From: Citrobacter farmeri | GTDB taxonomy: Bacteria > Pseudomonadota > Gammaproteobacteria > Enterobacterales > Enterobacteriaceae | Reading direction: 5' to 3' | Assembly: GCF_019048065.1 (NCBI RefSeq) | Contig: NZ_CP077291.1 | Span: 2,046,001-2,110,000 of the forward strand | DNA length: 64,000 nt | Program-made: the position numbers and the translations under genes | The notes under the pieces: generated by a model | What the model was told of the DNA's origin: nothing | The model's database searches: none | What the model saw: the letters and a program-made list of their open reading frames with translations, nothing else | Part shown: piece after piece, positions 49,054 through 59,148 of the stretch | Position numbering within the stretch: the first letter of the stretch is position 1 | Layout of the letters: each line of letters starts with the position of its first letter

Positions 49054-50516
49054 AAATTGTGCAGGACAGTTTAAGAAACAGACAGGCACTTATTATTTCA
49101 GCGTTGATCACGCTGCTGTTTACGTCGCTTTTCCTGTTCATTATCTATGAGCAGCGACTGGCGGCCGTCAATGAAGGGATGAACCGTCTGCAAACGCGGA
49201 TGCTCGATATCTTTAATGATAATGAAATGATCGCCGATGCTACCGGTGTGCGCTACCGGCAGATCAAAACTGCCGGCCAGTGTGGGGAGATGTCACAGTT
49301 TACTCCCCGTGGAGAAGCCTGGGGAATTAACGCCGACAGTAAACGCATTCACTCCGCATCGGGAGCAATGGTGGCGCGTAAGCCGACTGTCAACGCGCTG
49401 TGTATGTTTGCCGCCGCTGAGTTTATTCGCAGCAGGGTCAATGCACTTAATCCGGGAAATTTCGATGCCCATCGCTATATTATTGCCGATGATGCGAGCT
49501 ATTTTTACTGGTTCACTCCCGCCGATGCTAAAGCATTTGATTATCACACGTCGAAGATGGCGCGAAATATTTCCAGCTTCTTTCTCCCTCCCGTCGATTT
49601 TTATACCCGTCTGCTGGAAAAGAGCGTCAAAACGAAGGCATTGAGCTCGACAGATTTTTATGACGATAGGATCACGGATGAGAAAGCCTTTAGCGTCGTG
49701 AGCTATATCTACGACCTCTCCGGCAATGAGATTTCCGACCATATCGTGGGCTATCTGGTTTACGACCATGCGAAGCCGGAACTTCAGGAAGCATTACGCG
49801 ATGCTTTTGATCGGCAGGTGCCGCATGGGCTGAATGTTTCGCTGGTGAACACCCTGAATCAGCAGTCGCTGTGTCTGTCGGGAGACTGTCATAAACGCCC
49901 GGAAATCCGCTTTAAGGTGCTCTCTGAAAAGTACGTCATTCACTACGCCATATCGCTCAGCGGATTTGCGATGCATGACACCCAGGCCGGACTGCTGATC
50001 CTGATGGCACCGTTCTTCTTTGTGCTGATCATGATGGGATTAAAATCCTGGCTGAACGAGAGCGATCTGAAAATCTACATCGACTCGTTGACGGGCTGCT
50101 TCAACCGTAAAATTCTCGACATCATCAAGCGGCGGGATCTCTCGAACAGTTCAGTAGTGCTGGTTGATTGCAATAAATTTAAAGCGATTAACGATACCTG
50201 GGGGCACGTTGCTGGCGACAGAGCGCTACAGGTTATCGCCAACCGGATGTTGTCCAACACCCGCACCAGTGACGATCTGGTGATTCGTACCGGTGGGGAT
50301 GAATTTGTGATCGTGCTGTATCAGGCGAAAACTGCCGATGCGGTCGCCATCGCTGAGCGTATCGCCCACCAGATCAATGCGTATCAATTTATCGTACAGG
50401 ATACACAGGTACCGCTCTCCATTTCCTGGGGCGTTGCCGAAGTGATCGCGGGGATCGATGATGCTATTCAGAATGCGGATGGTGAGATGTACAAAATGAA
50501 GCAGACTAAAGGATAA
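49050..50516 (+). CDS. Membrane-bound diguanylate cyclase (GGDEF protein)
   Basis: A protein of 488 residues from GTG 49050, or 489 from TTG 49047; AGGGTG at 49039-49044 fits the GTG. One N-terminal membrane helix (about 12-34), a large periplasmic sensor region (about 35-310) with four Cys residues, a second helix (about 318-340), then a GGDEF domain opening YIDSLTGCFNRKILD. The active loop RTGGDEFVIVLY is intact, so c-di-GMP synthesis is expected. The inhibitory I-site is off: five residues before GGDEF the motif reads TSDD rather than RxxD. It lies between ompW and trpA, where E. coli has yciEFG. No EAL domain. Ligand unknown. Confidence 0.88.
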   Translation: MKIVQDSLRNRQALIISALITLLFTSLFLFIIYEQRLAAVNEGMNRLQTRMLDIFNDNEMIADATGVRYRQIKTAGQCGEMSQFTPRGEAWGINADSKRIHSASGAMVARKPTVNALCMFAAAEFIRSRVNALNPGNFDAHRYIIADDASYFYWFTPADAKAFDYHTSKMARNISSFFLPPVDFYTRLLEKSVKTKALSSTDFYDDRITDEKAFSVVSYIYDLSGNEISDHIVGYLVYDHAKPELQEALRDAFDRQVPHGLNVSLVNTLNQQSLCLSGDCHKRPEIRFKVLSEKYVIHYAISLSGFAMHDTQAGLLILMAPFFFVLIMMGLKSWLNESDLKIYIDSLTGCFNRKILDIIKRRDLSNSSVVLVDCNKFKAINDTWGHVAGDRALQVIANRMLSNTRTSDDLVIRTGGDEFVIVLYQAKTADAVAIAERIAHQINAYQFIVQDTQVPLSISWGVAEVIAGIDDAIQNADGEMYKMKQTKG

Positions 50517-50541
50517 GACCGCCAGCGGGAGTCTGGCGGTC
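50517..50541. terminator. Hairpin between the diguanylate cyclase gene and trpA
   Basis: A nine-base stem GACCGCCAG (50517-50525) and CTGGCGGTC (50533-50541) lies between the convergent ends. T-runs are short, so in the trp operon it may need Rho or further sequence downstream, as known for E. coli trp t and t'. Confidence 0.7.
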
Positions 50542-50549
50542 AAGGGGAA

Positions 50550-51356
50550 TTACCGGCGGGTAGCGGCTTTTAACCCGCTGACGAATGTCTTCAGTTCTGT
50601 GAGCATCTGCTCGGGTTGCGCGACGTTCTTTTCGATGATTTTGACGATCGCTGAGCCGGAGATCGCCCCTGCGGCACCCGCATCAATGGCGGCAGAAACC
50701 TGGTCCGGTGCCGAAATGCCAAAACCCTGCAAAGAAGGTGCAGCATTGTACTCTTTCAGCTTTTCTACCAGATGATGAAGCGGCAGCGCGGCACGGTTTT
50801 CTGCGCCTGTTACGCCTGCCCGCGACAGCAGATAGGTATAACCCCGGCCATGGGAGGCAATCTGGCGCAGCAGGTCGTCATCGGCATTCGGCGGACAGAT
50901 GAAGATCGGCGCAATGTTGTGGCGCAGCGCGGCCTGGCGGAATGGCGCGGACTCTTCAATCGGCACGTCAGCGACCAGCACAGAGTCGACGCCGACTTTT
51001 TCGCACTGTGCGTAAAACGCGTCAATGCCTTTGCTGAATACCAGATTCGCATACATCAGCAGACCAATGGGAATGGTGGGGTGCTTTTCGCGGATGGCGG
51101 CCAGCATCTCAAAACAGCGGGTCGGCGTAACGCCGGCGGCAAACGCGCGCAGCGTGGCGCTCTGAATGGTCGGGCCATCGGCGAGCGGGTCGGAGAACGG
51201 GATCCCTAACTCCAGCGCATCCGCACCCGCCTCAATCAGGGCATCGATAATTTTCAGTGACTGCTCAACGCCCGGGTCGCCGAGGGTCACGAAGGGAACA
51301 AAGGCACCTTCCTTGCGATCGTTCAGTCGTGCAAACAGGCTTTCATAGCGTTCCAT
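50550..51356 (-). CDS. trpA: Tryptophan synthase alpha chain
   Basis: TrpA cleaves indole-3-glycerol phosphate to indole and glyceraldehyde-3-phosphate, passing indole through a tunnel to TrpB. It is a 268-residue TIM barrel. Catalytic Glu in [16 protein letters not shown] (Glu49) and Asp in [10 protein letters not shown] (Asp60-type) are visible. Last gene of the operon; its ATG shares a base with the trpB stop. Confidence 0.97.
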   Translation of the reverse strand: MERYESLFARLNDRKEGAFVPFVTLGDPGVEQSLKIIDALIEAGADALELGIPFSDPLADGPTIQSATLRAFAAGVTPTRCFEMLAAIREKHPTIPIGLLMYANLVFSKGIDAFYAQCEKVGVDSVLVADVPIEESAPFRQAALRHNIAPIFICPPNADDDLLRQIASHGRGYTYLLSRAGVTGAENRAALPLHHLVEKLKEYNAAPSLQGFGISAPDQVSAAIDAGAAGAISGSAIVKIIEKNVAQPEQMLTELKTFVSGLKAATRR

Positions 51357-52549
51357 CAGATTTCCCCTCGCGCTTTCAGAATATCGTGTACTGTGAAAAT
51401 ATCTTTGTCACCGCGTCCGGAAAGGTTAACCACCAGCAGTTGCTCTTTTTCCGGATCTTCACGCATCATTTTCAGCGCGTGGGCCAGGGCGTGTGACGAC
51501 TCGAGCGCCGGAATAATGCCTTCGTGCAGACAGAGCGTTTTAAACGCGTCCAGCGCTTCGTCATCGGTGATCGACACGTAGTCGGCGCGACCGATGCTGT
51601 TCAGATACGCATGCTGTGGTCCGACGGACGGGAAGTCGAGACCCGCAGAGATGGAGTAGGATTCCTCGATCTGTCCCTCTTCGGTCTGCATCATTGGCGC
51701 TTTCATGCCGAAATAGATCCCAACGCGGCCGTGCTTCAACGGCGCACCGTGTTCACCGGTTTCAATTCCGTGACCGCCTGGCTCCACGCCAATCAGTCCC
51801 ACGTCTGGTTCATTGATGAAATCGGCAAACATCCCGATGGCGTTGGAGCCGCCGCCCACGCAGGCGATCACCGCATCCGGCAGGCGACCCTCTTTTTCGA
51901 GGATCTGTACTTTGGTCTCTTCGCCAATCATACGCTGGAACTCACGTACAATGGTCGGAAACGGGTGTGGACCTGCCGCGGTACCCAGCATATAGTGCGC
52001 GGTTTCATAACTGCCGGACCAGTCGCGTAGCGCTTCGTTACAGGCATCTTTTAGCGTGGCCGAGCCGCTATGTACCGGAATCACTTCGGCACCCATCAGG
52101 CGCATACGGAAGACGTTTGGCGACTGTCGCTCGACGTCTTTCGCTCCCATGTAGATACGGCATTTCAGGCCGAGCAGGGCGCTGGCGAGCGCCGAAGCCA
52201 CTCCGTGCTGTCCTGCACCCGTTTCGGCAATAATCTCAGTTTTACCCATGCGTTTTGCCAGCAACGCCTGACCTAACACCTGGTTGGTTTTATGTGCGCC
52301 GCCGTGCAGCAGATCTTCACGCTTCAGGTAAAGCGTGGTGCGGGTTCCGGCCGTAATGTTCTGACATTTGGTCAACGCGGTGGGACGCCCCGCGTAGTTC
52401 TTCAGCAGGTCGGTGAACTGGGCCTGAAACTCGGGATCTTTTTGCGCACTGACGAACGCGTCTTCCAGTTGACGCAGAGCAGGCATCAGAATCTGCGGCA
52501 CATACATGCCACCGAATTCACCAAAATAGGGATTGAGTAATGTTGTCAT
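51356..52549 (-). CDS. trpB: Tryptophan synthase beta chain
   Basis: TrpB joins indole and L-serine using pyridoxal phosphate. From ATG at 52547-52549 the protein is 397 residues; a longer frame to 52606 reads through the trpC-trpB spacer and is rejected. The PLP Lys is in [14 protein letters not shown] (Lys87), the phosphate-binding loop is [12 protein letters not shown] (about 230-241), and [12 protein letters not shown] carries the catalytic Glu109. Confidence 0.98.
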   Translation of the reverse strand: MTTLLNPYFGEFGGMYVPQILMPALRQLEDAFVSAQKDPEFQAQFTDLLKNYAGRPTALTKCQNITAGTRTTLYLKREDLLHGGAHKTNQVLGQALLAKRMGKTEIIAETGAGQHGVASALASALLGLKCRIYMGAKDVERQSPNVFRMRLMGAEVIPVHSGSATLKDACNEALRDWSGSYETAHYMLGTAAGPHPFPTIVREFQRMIGEETKVQILEKEGRLPDAVIACVGGGSNAIGMFADFINEPDVGLIGVEPGGHGIETGEHGAPLKHGRVGIYFGMKAPMMQTEEGQIEESYSISAGLDFPSVGPQHAYLNSIGRADYVSITDDEALDAFKTLCLHEGIIPALESSHALAHALKMMREDPEKEQLLVVNLSGRGDKDIFTVHDILKARGEI

Positions 52550-52559
52550 GTCCTTTTCC

Positions 52560-53921
52560 TTAATATGCGCGCAGTGTCTGAAATACCGAAGCCAGAAGGC
52601 GTGCATCTTTGATGCCCGGCTGTGACTCTACACCAGAATTAAAATCGAGACCGGCACAGCCGGCTTTCGCCGCGTCGACGCAGTTATCCGCGCCAAGACC
52701 ACCCGCCAGCAATACGTTATCCAGCGACTGTCCTTGCAGTAACGACCAGTCAAAACGCTGACCGCTACCGCCCTGGCCGTTATCCAGCACGTACTTGTCC
52801 ACATGCTGATAATCGCGGGCCGGGAGGGTGTCGCCGACGCTCAGCGCTTTCCAGATCTGTACGTCTTCAGGCAGCGCGGCGCGCAGGGCATCAACGTACG
52901 CCTGGTCTTCGCGACCATGCAGTTGTACGGCTTTCAGCGAAAGCTGCGTCGCTTTTTCGCAGACGTCGGCGATATCATGGTTGCGAAATACGCCGACATA
53001 ATGCAGCGGGGCGGCGGACCGCACCGCGCGTGCCTGCTCATCGCTGACAAAGCGTGGAGAAGACGGGACAAAGATCAGTCCGCCATAAATCGCGCCGGAT
53101 TCACAGGCGGCTTTGGCATCTTCCGGACGCGTCAGGCCGCAGACTTTATTTTCTCCGAGCAGCACACGGCGCACGGCGGCGTTGAGATCGTCATGCGCCA
53201 TCAGCGCGGAACCAATCAGGAAACCATTGGCAAAGTGGCTCAGTTCGCGGACCTGGGCGTAAGTATTGATCCCTGATTCACTAATCACCGTCACACCCTG
53301 ACCCAGTTTCGGTGCCAGTTGCCGGGTACGATTCAAATCAATCGACAGATCGCGCAGGTCGCGATTGTTAATCCCGACCACTTTCGCGCCGAGCGCAATG
53401 GCGCGTTCCAGTTCGGCCTCATTACTGACTTCCGTCAGCACGCCCATGTTCAGGCTGTGTGCCACGGCAGAAAGCTGGCGATACTGCTCGTCGTCGAGAA
53501 CGGAAAGCATCAACAGGCAGGCGTCCGCCTGATAATAGCGCGCAAGGTAGATCTGGTAAGGGTCGATAATAAAGTCCTTACACAGAATCGGCTGCGGCGC
53601 GATGCGGCTCACGATGGGCAGGAAATCAAAGCTGCCCTGGAAATACTTCTCGTCGGTCAGAACGGAAATGGCGGAGGCGTAATGCTTGTATACCCCGGCA
53701 ATGCGCGCCGGGTCAAAGTCATTGCGGATCACGCCTTTGGACGGAGAGGCTTTCTTGCACTCCAGAATAAAGGCCGTACGTGTGCCCTGTAAGGCATCAT
53801 AGAAATGACGCGAGCTGGGCTGAGCGTCGTTCTGAAAACTGGCCAACGGTTGTTGCTGTTTGCGGGCTTCCACCCAGATCGCCTTGTCTGCGACGATTTT
53901 CGCTAAAACGGTTTGCATCAT
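52560..53921 (-). CDS. trpC: Fused indole-3-glycerol phosphate synthase and phosphoribosylanthranilate isomerase
   Basis: A 453-residue fusion (TrpC-TrpF), the usual form in enterobacteria. The N-terminal barrel (1-255), indole-glycerol phosphate synthase, has [14 protein letters not shown] (Lys near 55) and [12 protein letters not shown]. The C-terminal barrel (256-453), phosphoribosylanthranilate isomerase, begins at [16 protein letters not shown] (catalytic Cys260) and ends with [11 protein letters not shown] and [16 protein letters not shown] (catalytic Asp in the penultimate strand region). An 10-base gap separates it from trpB. Confidence 0.97.
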   Translation of the reverse strand: MMQTVLAKIVADKAIWVEARKQQQPLASFQNDAQPSSRHFYDALQGTRTAFILECKKASPSKGVIRNDFDPARIAGVYKHYASAISVLTDEKYFQGSFDFLPIVSRIAPQPILCKDFIIDPYQIYLARYYQADACLLMLSVLDDEQYRQLSAVAHSLNMGVLTEVSNEAELERAIALGAKVVGINNRDLRDLSIDLNRTRQLAPKLGQGVTVISESGINTYAQVRELSHFANGFLIGSALMAHDDLNAAVRRVLLGENKVCGLTRPEDAKAACESGAIYGGLIFVPSSPRFVSDEQARAVRSAAPLHYVGVFRNHDIADVCEKATQLSLKAVQLHGREDQAYVDALRAALPEDVQIWKALSVGDTLPARDYQHVDKYVLDNGQGGSGQRFDWSLLQGQSLDNVLLAGGLGADNCVDAAKAGCAGLDFNSGVESQPGIKDARLLASVFQTLRAY

Positions 53922-55517
53922 TTACCCTCTTGCCGCCAGAGCGGTGACTCGGTCATAAGCGGAACCACTGTGCAATACCTCGAGAACGGTTTGCGCATTA
54001 GCCTTGAGATCTTCTTCACCATGCAGTCGCATCAACATTGCGACGTTTGCGGCAACGGCAGCCTCGTGGGCGGCGTCACCTTTACCTTGTAGTAAGCGTG
54101 TCAGAATGTCACGGTTTTCTTCCGGCGTGCCGCCTGCCAGTTGTTCCTGATGGTAAGGGGTCAGGCCGAAGTCGTCCGCCGTCAGCTGATAGCTTTTGAT
54201 CTCGCCATCATGCAGTTCCGCCACAATCGTCGGCGCATGCAGGGAGACTTCATCCATTCCGCCGCTGTGAACGACCGCTGCACGCTGGTAACCCAGCACC
54301 CGCAGGGTTTCGGCAATCGGCAGAACCAGTTCAGGGCTGTAGACGCCAATCAACGCCAGCGGCGGGTGCGCCGGGTTAATCAGCGGCCCCAGCACGTTGA
54401 ACAACGTACGGGTCTTCAGCTGCTGACGTACCGGCATCGCGTGGCGGAAACCGGTGTGATATTTCGGCGCGAACAAGAAACAGACACCCAGGTCGTCCAG
54501 CGCCTGACGCGATCTGTCGGCATTCATATCAAGATTGATACCGAAGGCAGCCAGCAGATCCGACGAACCGGATTTACTGGAGACGCTGCGATTGCCGTGT
54601 TTAGCCACCTTCAGGCCGCACGCCGCTGCAACAAATGCGCTGGCGGTAGAGATATTAATGCTGTTGCTGCCGTCACCGCCGGTACCGACAATATCGGCGA
54701 ACAGATAGTCCGGGCGTGGGAAGGGCGCGGCATTTTCCAGCAAAGCGGTTGCCGCACCGGCAATCTCATTCGGATGCTCACCACGAATCTTCATGCTGAC
54801 CAGAGCGGCAGCCAGTTGTTCCGGCTTCAGTTCACCGCGCACGACGGCGGAGAACAGCTGGTGGCTTTCCTGCTGACTCAGGGTCTGCGCCTGATACAGT
54901 TTTTCGAGGATCGGCTGCAGCGTATTGGTCGGCTCCAGCTTCTGCTGCGCCCAGGCCAGCGTCTGTTCGAGCAGGCGTGCGCCCTGGGTGGTCAGAATGG
55001 ACTCCGGATGGAACTGTAAACCGCAAACGCGATCGGCGTCGTGACGTACTGCCATCACCATGCCGTTAAAGTGGGCGTTAATGGTCAGGCCAGCAGGAAC
55101 GTTGCTGCCGATCAGAGAGTGATAGCGCGCAACCGGCAGTGGATTTGTCAGACCGGCAAACATAGCCTGTCCATCGTGTTCAATGCTGGACGCCTTACCG
55201 TGCAGGATCTCGCCGGCCTGGCCGACGTAGCCGCCATAGGCTTCGACAATCGCCTGATGTCCCAGGCAGATGCCGATAATCGGTAGCTTGCCACGCAGAC
55301 GCGTCAGCAGTTCCGGCATACAGCCCGCTTCACTGGGCACGCCTGGACCGGGAGAAAGTACCAGAACCGGGTTCTTCATGGTGGCGAGACGCTCAATCAG
55401 GGTCTGGGCCGGAATATGGTTACGGTAAATCACCACGTTGTGACCGTTGGTACGCAGCTGATCTGCCAGGTTATAGGTAAATGAGTCGATGTTATCGAGC
55501 AGCAGAATGTCAGCCAT
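53922..55517 (-). CDS. trpD: Fused anthranilate synthase glutaminase and phosphoribosyltransferase
   Basis: A 531-residue fusion (TrpG-TrpD). The glutamine amidotransferase part (1-195) has the nucleophile elbow [16 protein letters not shown] (Cys84) and the His/Glu pair in QFHPESILT, giving ammonia to TrpE. The phosphoribosyltransferase part (200-531) has the glycine-rich loop [17 protein letters not shown] and the [15 protein letters not shown] segment. It abuts trpC directly and shares one base with trpE's stop (TGATG-type junction), consistent with translational coupling. Confidence 0.97.
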   Translation of the reverse strand: MADILLLDNIDSFTYNLADQLRTNGHNVVIYRNHIPAQTLIERLATMKNPVLVLSPGPGVPSEAGCMPELLTRLRGKLPIIGICLGHQAIVEAYGGYVGQAGEILHGKASSIEHDGQAMFAGLTNPLPVARYHSLIGSNVPAGLTINAHFNGMVMAVRHDADRVCGLQFHPESILTTQGARLLEQTLAWAQQKLEPTNTLQPILEKLYQAQTLSQQESHQLFSAVVRGELKPEQLAAALVSMKIRGEHPNEIAGAATALLENAAPFPRPDYLFADIVGTGGDGSNSINISTASAFVAAACGLKVAKHGNRSVSSKSGSSDLLAAFGINLDMNADRSRQALDDLGVCFLFAPKYHTGFRHAMPVRQQLKTRTLFNVLGPLINPAHPPLALIGVYSPELVLPIAETLRVLGYQRAAVVHSGGMDEVSLHAPTIVAELHDGEIKSYQLTADDFGLTPYHQEQLAGGTPEENRDILTRLLQGKGDAAHEAAVAANVAMLMRLHGEEDLKANAQTVLEVLHSGSAYDRVTALAARG

Positions 55518-57079
55518 CAGAAAGTCTCCTGTGCGTGGTGCGCGGTGGCAATGGCACGCAGGACCGCGCGCGCTTTATTACGGGTTTCGTCGGCTTCTGA
55601 CTGAGGGACAGAATCGAGCACAATACCGGCACCGGCCTGGACGGTGGCGATACCGTCTTCCACCAGTGCGGAACGGATCACAATGCAGGTATCCAGATCG
55701 CCGTGCGCGGTAAAGTAACCGACTGCGCCGCCATAGCTGCCGCGTCGACGGCCTTCCGCTGCGGCAATCAACTGCATTGCCCGTACTTTCGGTGCGCCGC
55801 TGAGGGTGCCCATGTTCATGCAGGCACGGTAGGCGTGCAGTACATCGAGATCGCTGCGCAATTCGCCGACGACGCGGGAGACCAGGTGCATGACATAGGA
55901 ATAGCGGTCAACCTTGGTCAGGTCGGCTACATAGCGACTACCCGGCGTACAGATGCGGGCGAGATCGTTACGTGCCAGGTCAACCAGCATCAGGTGTTCG
56001 GAAAGTTCTTTATGATCGGTGCGCATCTCCAGCTCAATGCGGCTGTCGAGATCGCGATCAAGCGAACCGTCGGCACGACGACCGCGAGGACGCGTGCCGG
56101 CAATCGGGTAAATTTCAATCTGGCGGCTGGCGGCATCGTATTTCAGCGAGCTTTCCGGCGACGCGCCGAACAGGGTGAAATCGTTGTCCTGCATAAAGAA
56201 CATGTACGGGCTGGGATTGCTTTTCTTCAGCACATAATAAGCCGCCAGCGGCGACGGGCAGGGCAGAGAGAAGCGACGGGACGGAACCACCTGGAAAATT
56301 TCCCCGGCGCGAATCGCTTTTTGCATTGAGCGCACCACAGCACCAAACTCTTCATCGCTCTGATTGCACTCGCAGCGCATCTGCGGCACGGGAACGACCG
56401 GCAACGGCGGCGCCGGCTCCGTCAACTGCTGACTCAGACGGGCCAGTCGCGCAGTAAGGCGCTGTTTCTCAGCGTCATTATCGCTGAACAGACTGGCCTG
56501 AATGCGGGTGCTTTGTTTCTGATGGTCGATCACCATCAGGGTTTCCGCCAGATAGAAACAGTAGTCCGGGCAGCGGTTACCGGCTTCAAGCTGCGGTAAA
56601 TCTTCGAAACCCGCAACCAGATCGTAAGCAAACAGGCCTCCGAAGAACATCGCTTCGCGCTCCTGCGCCGGGACGTTGACCAGTTCCTGCAACAGGCGGA
56701 AAGCGTCAAATACCGAGAGTGCGCACAGACGCGCATCCTCGTCTAATAGCGGGCTGACCGGTGGGAAACGCAGCACGCGTCCCCGGTCCTGATGCTCATT
56801 CTCAACGCCTGCGGGAAGTGCCGCATCCAGCAGCGCCAGCAGCGTTGCACCGTTATCGGTTAAGGCCTGAATGGTGACAGTGTCACCAAAGGCGGTAATG
56901 CGCAGCGCGCTATCCACCAGCAACAGGCTTTTGAGATCGTCTTTACTGTCGATATCCGCCGATTCCAGCAGCAGCGTTGCCGGTCGATCGCCGCAAACCT
57001 GATGGAACAACTCCGTCGGGTTTTTACGATAGGCAGCGTCGCAGGTAATGAGTTCGAGTGTCGGTTTTGATGTCTGCAT
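55517..57079 (-). CDS. trpE: Anthranilate synthase component I
   Basis: TrpE makes anthranilate from chorismate with TrpG-supplied ammonia. The ATG at 57077-57079 gives 520 residues, as in E. coli; the frame extension to 57091 is not used. The tryptophan feedback pocket [18 protein letters not shown] (Ser40-type) lies near 38-55. The chorismate-binding core shows [24 protein letters not shown] and [12 protein letters not shown]. First structural gene after the attenuator. Confidence 0.98.
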   Translation of the reverse strand: MQTSKPTLELITCDAAYRKNPTELFHQVCGDRPATLLLESADIDSKDDLKSLLLVDSALRITAFGDTVTIQALTDNGATLLALLDAALPAGVENEHQDRGRVLRFPPVSPLLDEDARLCALSVFDAFRLLQELVNVPAQEREAMFFGGLFAYDLVAGFEDLPQLEAGNRCPDYCFYLAETLMVIDHQKQSTRIQASLFSDNDAEKQRLTARLARLSQQLTEPAPPLPVVPVPQMRCECNQSDEEFGAVVRSMQKAIRAGEIFQVVPSRRFSLPCPSPLAAYYVLKKSNPSPYMFFMQDNDFTLFGASPESSLKYDAASRQIEIYPIAGTRPRGRRADGSLDRDLDSRIELEMRTDHKELSEHLMLVDLARNDLARICTPGSRYVADLTKVDRYSYVMHLVSRVVGELRSDLDVLHAYRACMNMGTLSGAPKVRAMQLIAAAEGRRRGSYGGAVGYFTAHGDLDTCIVIRSALVEDGIATVQAGAGIVLDSVPQSEADETRNKARAVLRAIATAHHAQETF

Positions 57080-57102
57080 TGTTGTTCTCATTAATTTTGT
57101 TC

Positions 57103-57129
57103 AAAAAAAAGCCCGCTCTGTTGGCGGGC
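57103..57129 (-). terminator. trp attenuator (3:4 terminator)
   Basis: On the operon strand, arms GCCCGC and GCGGGC (57124-57129 with 57111-57116) with a 7-base loop are followed by eight T residues (57103-57110). This is the classic trp attenuator. A GCCCG block at 57166-57170 (CGGGC on the RNA) can pair with the 5' arm of the stem as the 2:3 antiterminator. Confidence 0.95.
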
Positions 57130-57173
57130 CGGGTATCTGGTGGCGATCTACACGCGAAATACACTGCCCGAAA

Positions 57174-57218
57174 TCAGGAAGTGCGCCACCCACCGTGCAG
57201 AACAAATGTTGCTTTCAT
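57174..57218 (-). CDS. trpL: trp operon leader peptide, one Trp codon
   Basis: A 14-codon frame read on the minus strand: MKATFVLHGGWRTS, stop TGA. It fits the enterobacterial trp leader in position and sequence (E. coli [14 protein letters not shown]; Salmonella has HGWW). The oddity is residue 10: GGG (Gly) instead of TGG (Trp), so a single Trp codon (residue 11) remains for ribosome stalling. The leader lies between the trp promoter/operator (57249-57280) and the attenuator. Confidence 0.93.
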   Translation of the reverse strand: MKATFVLHGGWRTS

Positions 57219-57248
57219 TTCGATACCCTTTTGCTTGTGAACTTTCGT

Positions 57249-57280
57249 ACTAGTTAACTAGTTCGATAGGTTATTGTCAA
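57249..57280 (-). promoter_or_regulatory. trp promoter and TrpR operator
   Basis: On the minus strand: -35 TTGACA (57275-57280), 17-base spacer, -10 TTAACT (57252-57257). The operator palindrome ACTAGTTAACTAGT (57249-57262) covers the -10, exactly the E. coli trpR target layout, so TrpR-Trp repression should act here. Confidence 0.95.
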
Positions 57281-57355
57281 CACCTGATTTCAGTAAATTT
57301 GCCGGAACCGTTATGATGCGCAGGAAAGACTATTTTTGAGAGACAGGAGTTCGCC

Positions 57356-58237
57356 TTGAGCGACACGAATTACGCTGTGATTTATGACCTGCACAGTCAC
57401 ACAACGGCATCCGATGGACGACTGACGCCAGAGGCGTTAGTCCACCGCGCCGTCGAGATGCGCGTAGGCACGCTGGCGATTACTGACCATGACACCACAG
57501 CCGCGATCCCCGCGGCAAGCGAAGAAATTTCACGTTCTGGCCTCGCGCTGAATCTGATCCCTGGCGTTGAGATCTCGACAGTCTGGGAGAATCACGAAAT
57601 TCATATCGTGGGTCTGAATATCGACATTGAAAAACCGGCGATGTGCGCGTTTCTGGCGCAACAGACGGAACGCCGCCAGCAGCGCGCACGACTCATTGCC
57701 GACCGACTGGATAAAGCCCATATTCCTGGCGCGTGGGAAGGGGCGTTGCGCCTTGCCGACGGGGGCGCGGTGACCCGCGGTCATTTTGCCCGTTATCTGG
57801 TGGAGTGCGGCAAAGCGACCACCATGGCGGATGTCTTTAAAAAATATCTCGCACGCGGGAAAACAGGATACGTTCCGCCACAGTGGTGTACAATAGAACA
57901 AGCTATTGATGTCATTCATCATTCTGGCGGCAAGGCGGTACTGGCTCATCCTGGTCGGTACGATCTTAGCGCTAAGTGGCTGAAAAGACTGGTGGCGTAT
58001 TTTGCGCAACATCGCGGTGATGCGATGGAAGTCGCACAGTGCCAACAGTCCCCCAATGAGCGTACGCAACTGGCCGCGCTCGCCCGCCAGCATCAGCTAT
58101 GGGCATCGCAAGGGTCTGATTTTCATCAGCCTTGTCCGTGGATCGAGTTGGGGCGCAAGCTCTGGCTGCCGGCAGGCGTTGAAGGCGTCTGGCAGACGTG
58201 GGAGCAGCCGCAGAACACCACAGTGAGGGAAGTATGA
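57356..58237 (+). CDS. rnm: RNase AM (PHP-domain 5'-3' exonuclease)
   Basis: A 293-residue PHP-domain phosphoesterase (YciV/TrpH). It trims 5' ends of rRNAs (5S, 23S, 16S) in E. coli and degrades 3',5'-phosphoadenosine-type and short RNA substrates. Metal-binding motifs are visible: DLHSHTTASDG (11-21), ITDHDT (42-47), PGVEIST, VLAHPGRY and GSDFHQP. It uses a TTG start at 57356 after CAGGAG (57344-57349). It is divergent from trp and overlaps yciO by four bases. Confidence 0.95.
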   Translation: MSDTNYAVIYDLHSHTTASDGRLTPEALVHRAVEMRVGTLAITDHDTTAAIPAASEEISRSGLALNLIPGVEISTVWENHEIHIVGLNIDIEKPAMCAFLAQQTERRQQRARLIADRLDKAHIPGAWEGALRLADGGAVTRGHFARYLVECGKATTMADVFKKYLARGKTGYVPPQWCTIEQAIDVIHHSGGKAVLAHPGRYDLSAKWLKRLVAYFAQHRGDAMEVAQCQQSPNERTQLAALARQHQLWASQGSDFHQPCPWIELGRKLWLPAGVEGVWQTWEQPQNTTVREV

Positions 58238-58854
58238 GCCAGTTTTTTTATATTCATCCTGATAACCCACAGCAGCGTCTGATCAACCAGGCGGTTGAGA
58301 TTGTGCGTAAGGGCGGGGTGATTGTGTATCCAACCGATTCCGGCTATGCGCTCGGTTGTAAAATTGAAGACAAAGGCGCGATGGAACGGATTTGCCGTAT
58401 TCGTCAGTTGCCGGACGGGCACAACTTCACCCTGATGTGCCGCGATTTGTCCGAGTTGTCGACCTATTCGTTTGTCGACAACGTGGCCTTTCGCCTGATT
58501 AAAAACAATACGCCGGGTAACTACACCTTCATCCTGAAAGGGACGAAAGAGGTACCGCGTCGGCTGTTGCAGGAAAAACGCAAGACCATCGGTCTGCGAG
58601 TGCCGTCAAACCCGATCGCGCTCGAACTGTTGCAGGCGTTGGGCGAGCCAATGCTCTCCACCTCGCTGATGCTACCGGGCAGTGAATTTACCGAGTCCGA
58701 TCCGGAAGAAATTAAAGATCGCCTGGAAAAACAGGTCGATCTGATTATCCATGGCGGTTATCTGGGCCAGCAGCCAACAACAGTGATTGATTTAACCGAT
58801 GACTCCCCGGTTGTCTTGCGCGAAGGCGTTGGAGATGTGAAGCCATTCATGTAA
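58234..58854 (+). CDS. yciO: Sua5/YciO/YrdC family protein YciO
   Basis: A 206-residue YrdC-like protein. ATG 58234 (ATGA overlap with rnm) gives MSQFFYIHPDNPQQR as in E. coli; the frame to 58198 is rejected. The KxR..SxN-type nucleotide/RNA site appears as IVYPTDSGYALGC (about 29-41), KTIGLRVPSNPIA and MLSTSLMLPG. Family members make threonylcarbamoyl-adenylate for tRNA; YciO itself is a paralogue with weak or unclear activity. Confidence 0.95.
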   Translation: MSQFFYIHPDNPQQRLINQAVEIVRKGGVIVYPTDSGYALGCKIEDKGAMERICRIRQLPDGHNFTLMCRDLSELSTYSFVDNVAFRLIKNNTPGNYTFILKGTKEVPRRLLQEKRKTIGLRVPSNPIALELLQALGEPMLSTSLMLPGSEFTESDPEEIKDRLEKQVDLIIHGGYLGQQPTTVIDLTDDSPVVLREGVGDVKPFM

Positions 58855-58880
58855 AGGCGTGACGTTAACAAAACAGGGCT

Positions 58881-59126
58881 GTGGAAAAGCGTGAATTCCA
58901 GCCGTTCGTGGAAGTGAACTGGCTCCACAACACCGAAACCTTCGGCGTGAAGATGGGCGGCACGAAAGTCAGCCGTGACGGGGCACGTAATCTGGGCGAA
59001 ATCCGTACAGGGGTGGAAGGAAAAGTGAATAACCGTCTGAGCGTCTGGGGGAATGTGGGTGTGCAGATGGGGGATAAAGGCTACAGCGATACCCAGGGAA
59101 TGCTGGGGATAAAATACAGCTGGTAA
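58881..59126 (+). pseudogene. Autotransporter C-terminal fragment (last 79 residues)
   Basis: A frame that begins abruptly 26 bases after yciO and encodes the end of an autotransporter barrel: EFQPFVEVNWLHN, TFGVKMGGTKVSRDGARN, LGEIRTGVEGKVNNRLS, VWGNVGVQMGDKGYSDTQG and the terminal strand LGIKYSW. It has no signal peptide, passenger or proper start (a chance GTG lies at 58881). Its first 43 bases (58888-58930) match 63958-64000 of the large autotransporter gene at 41 positions. It is therefore the left-over 3' end of a related gene, probably from recombination or deletion. A terminator follows. Confidence 0.88.
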
Positions 59127-59148
59127 CAGAAACGCTGTGCAGAACTGA

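Noticed and set aside
58861..59126. Reading the frame after yciO as a small functional outer-membrane protein
   Set aside because: It starts inside a barrel strand with no signal peptide, and its sequence is the end of an autotransporter, so it is a remnant.
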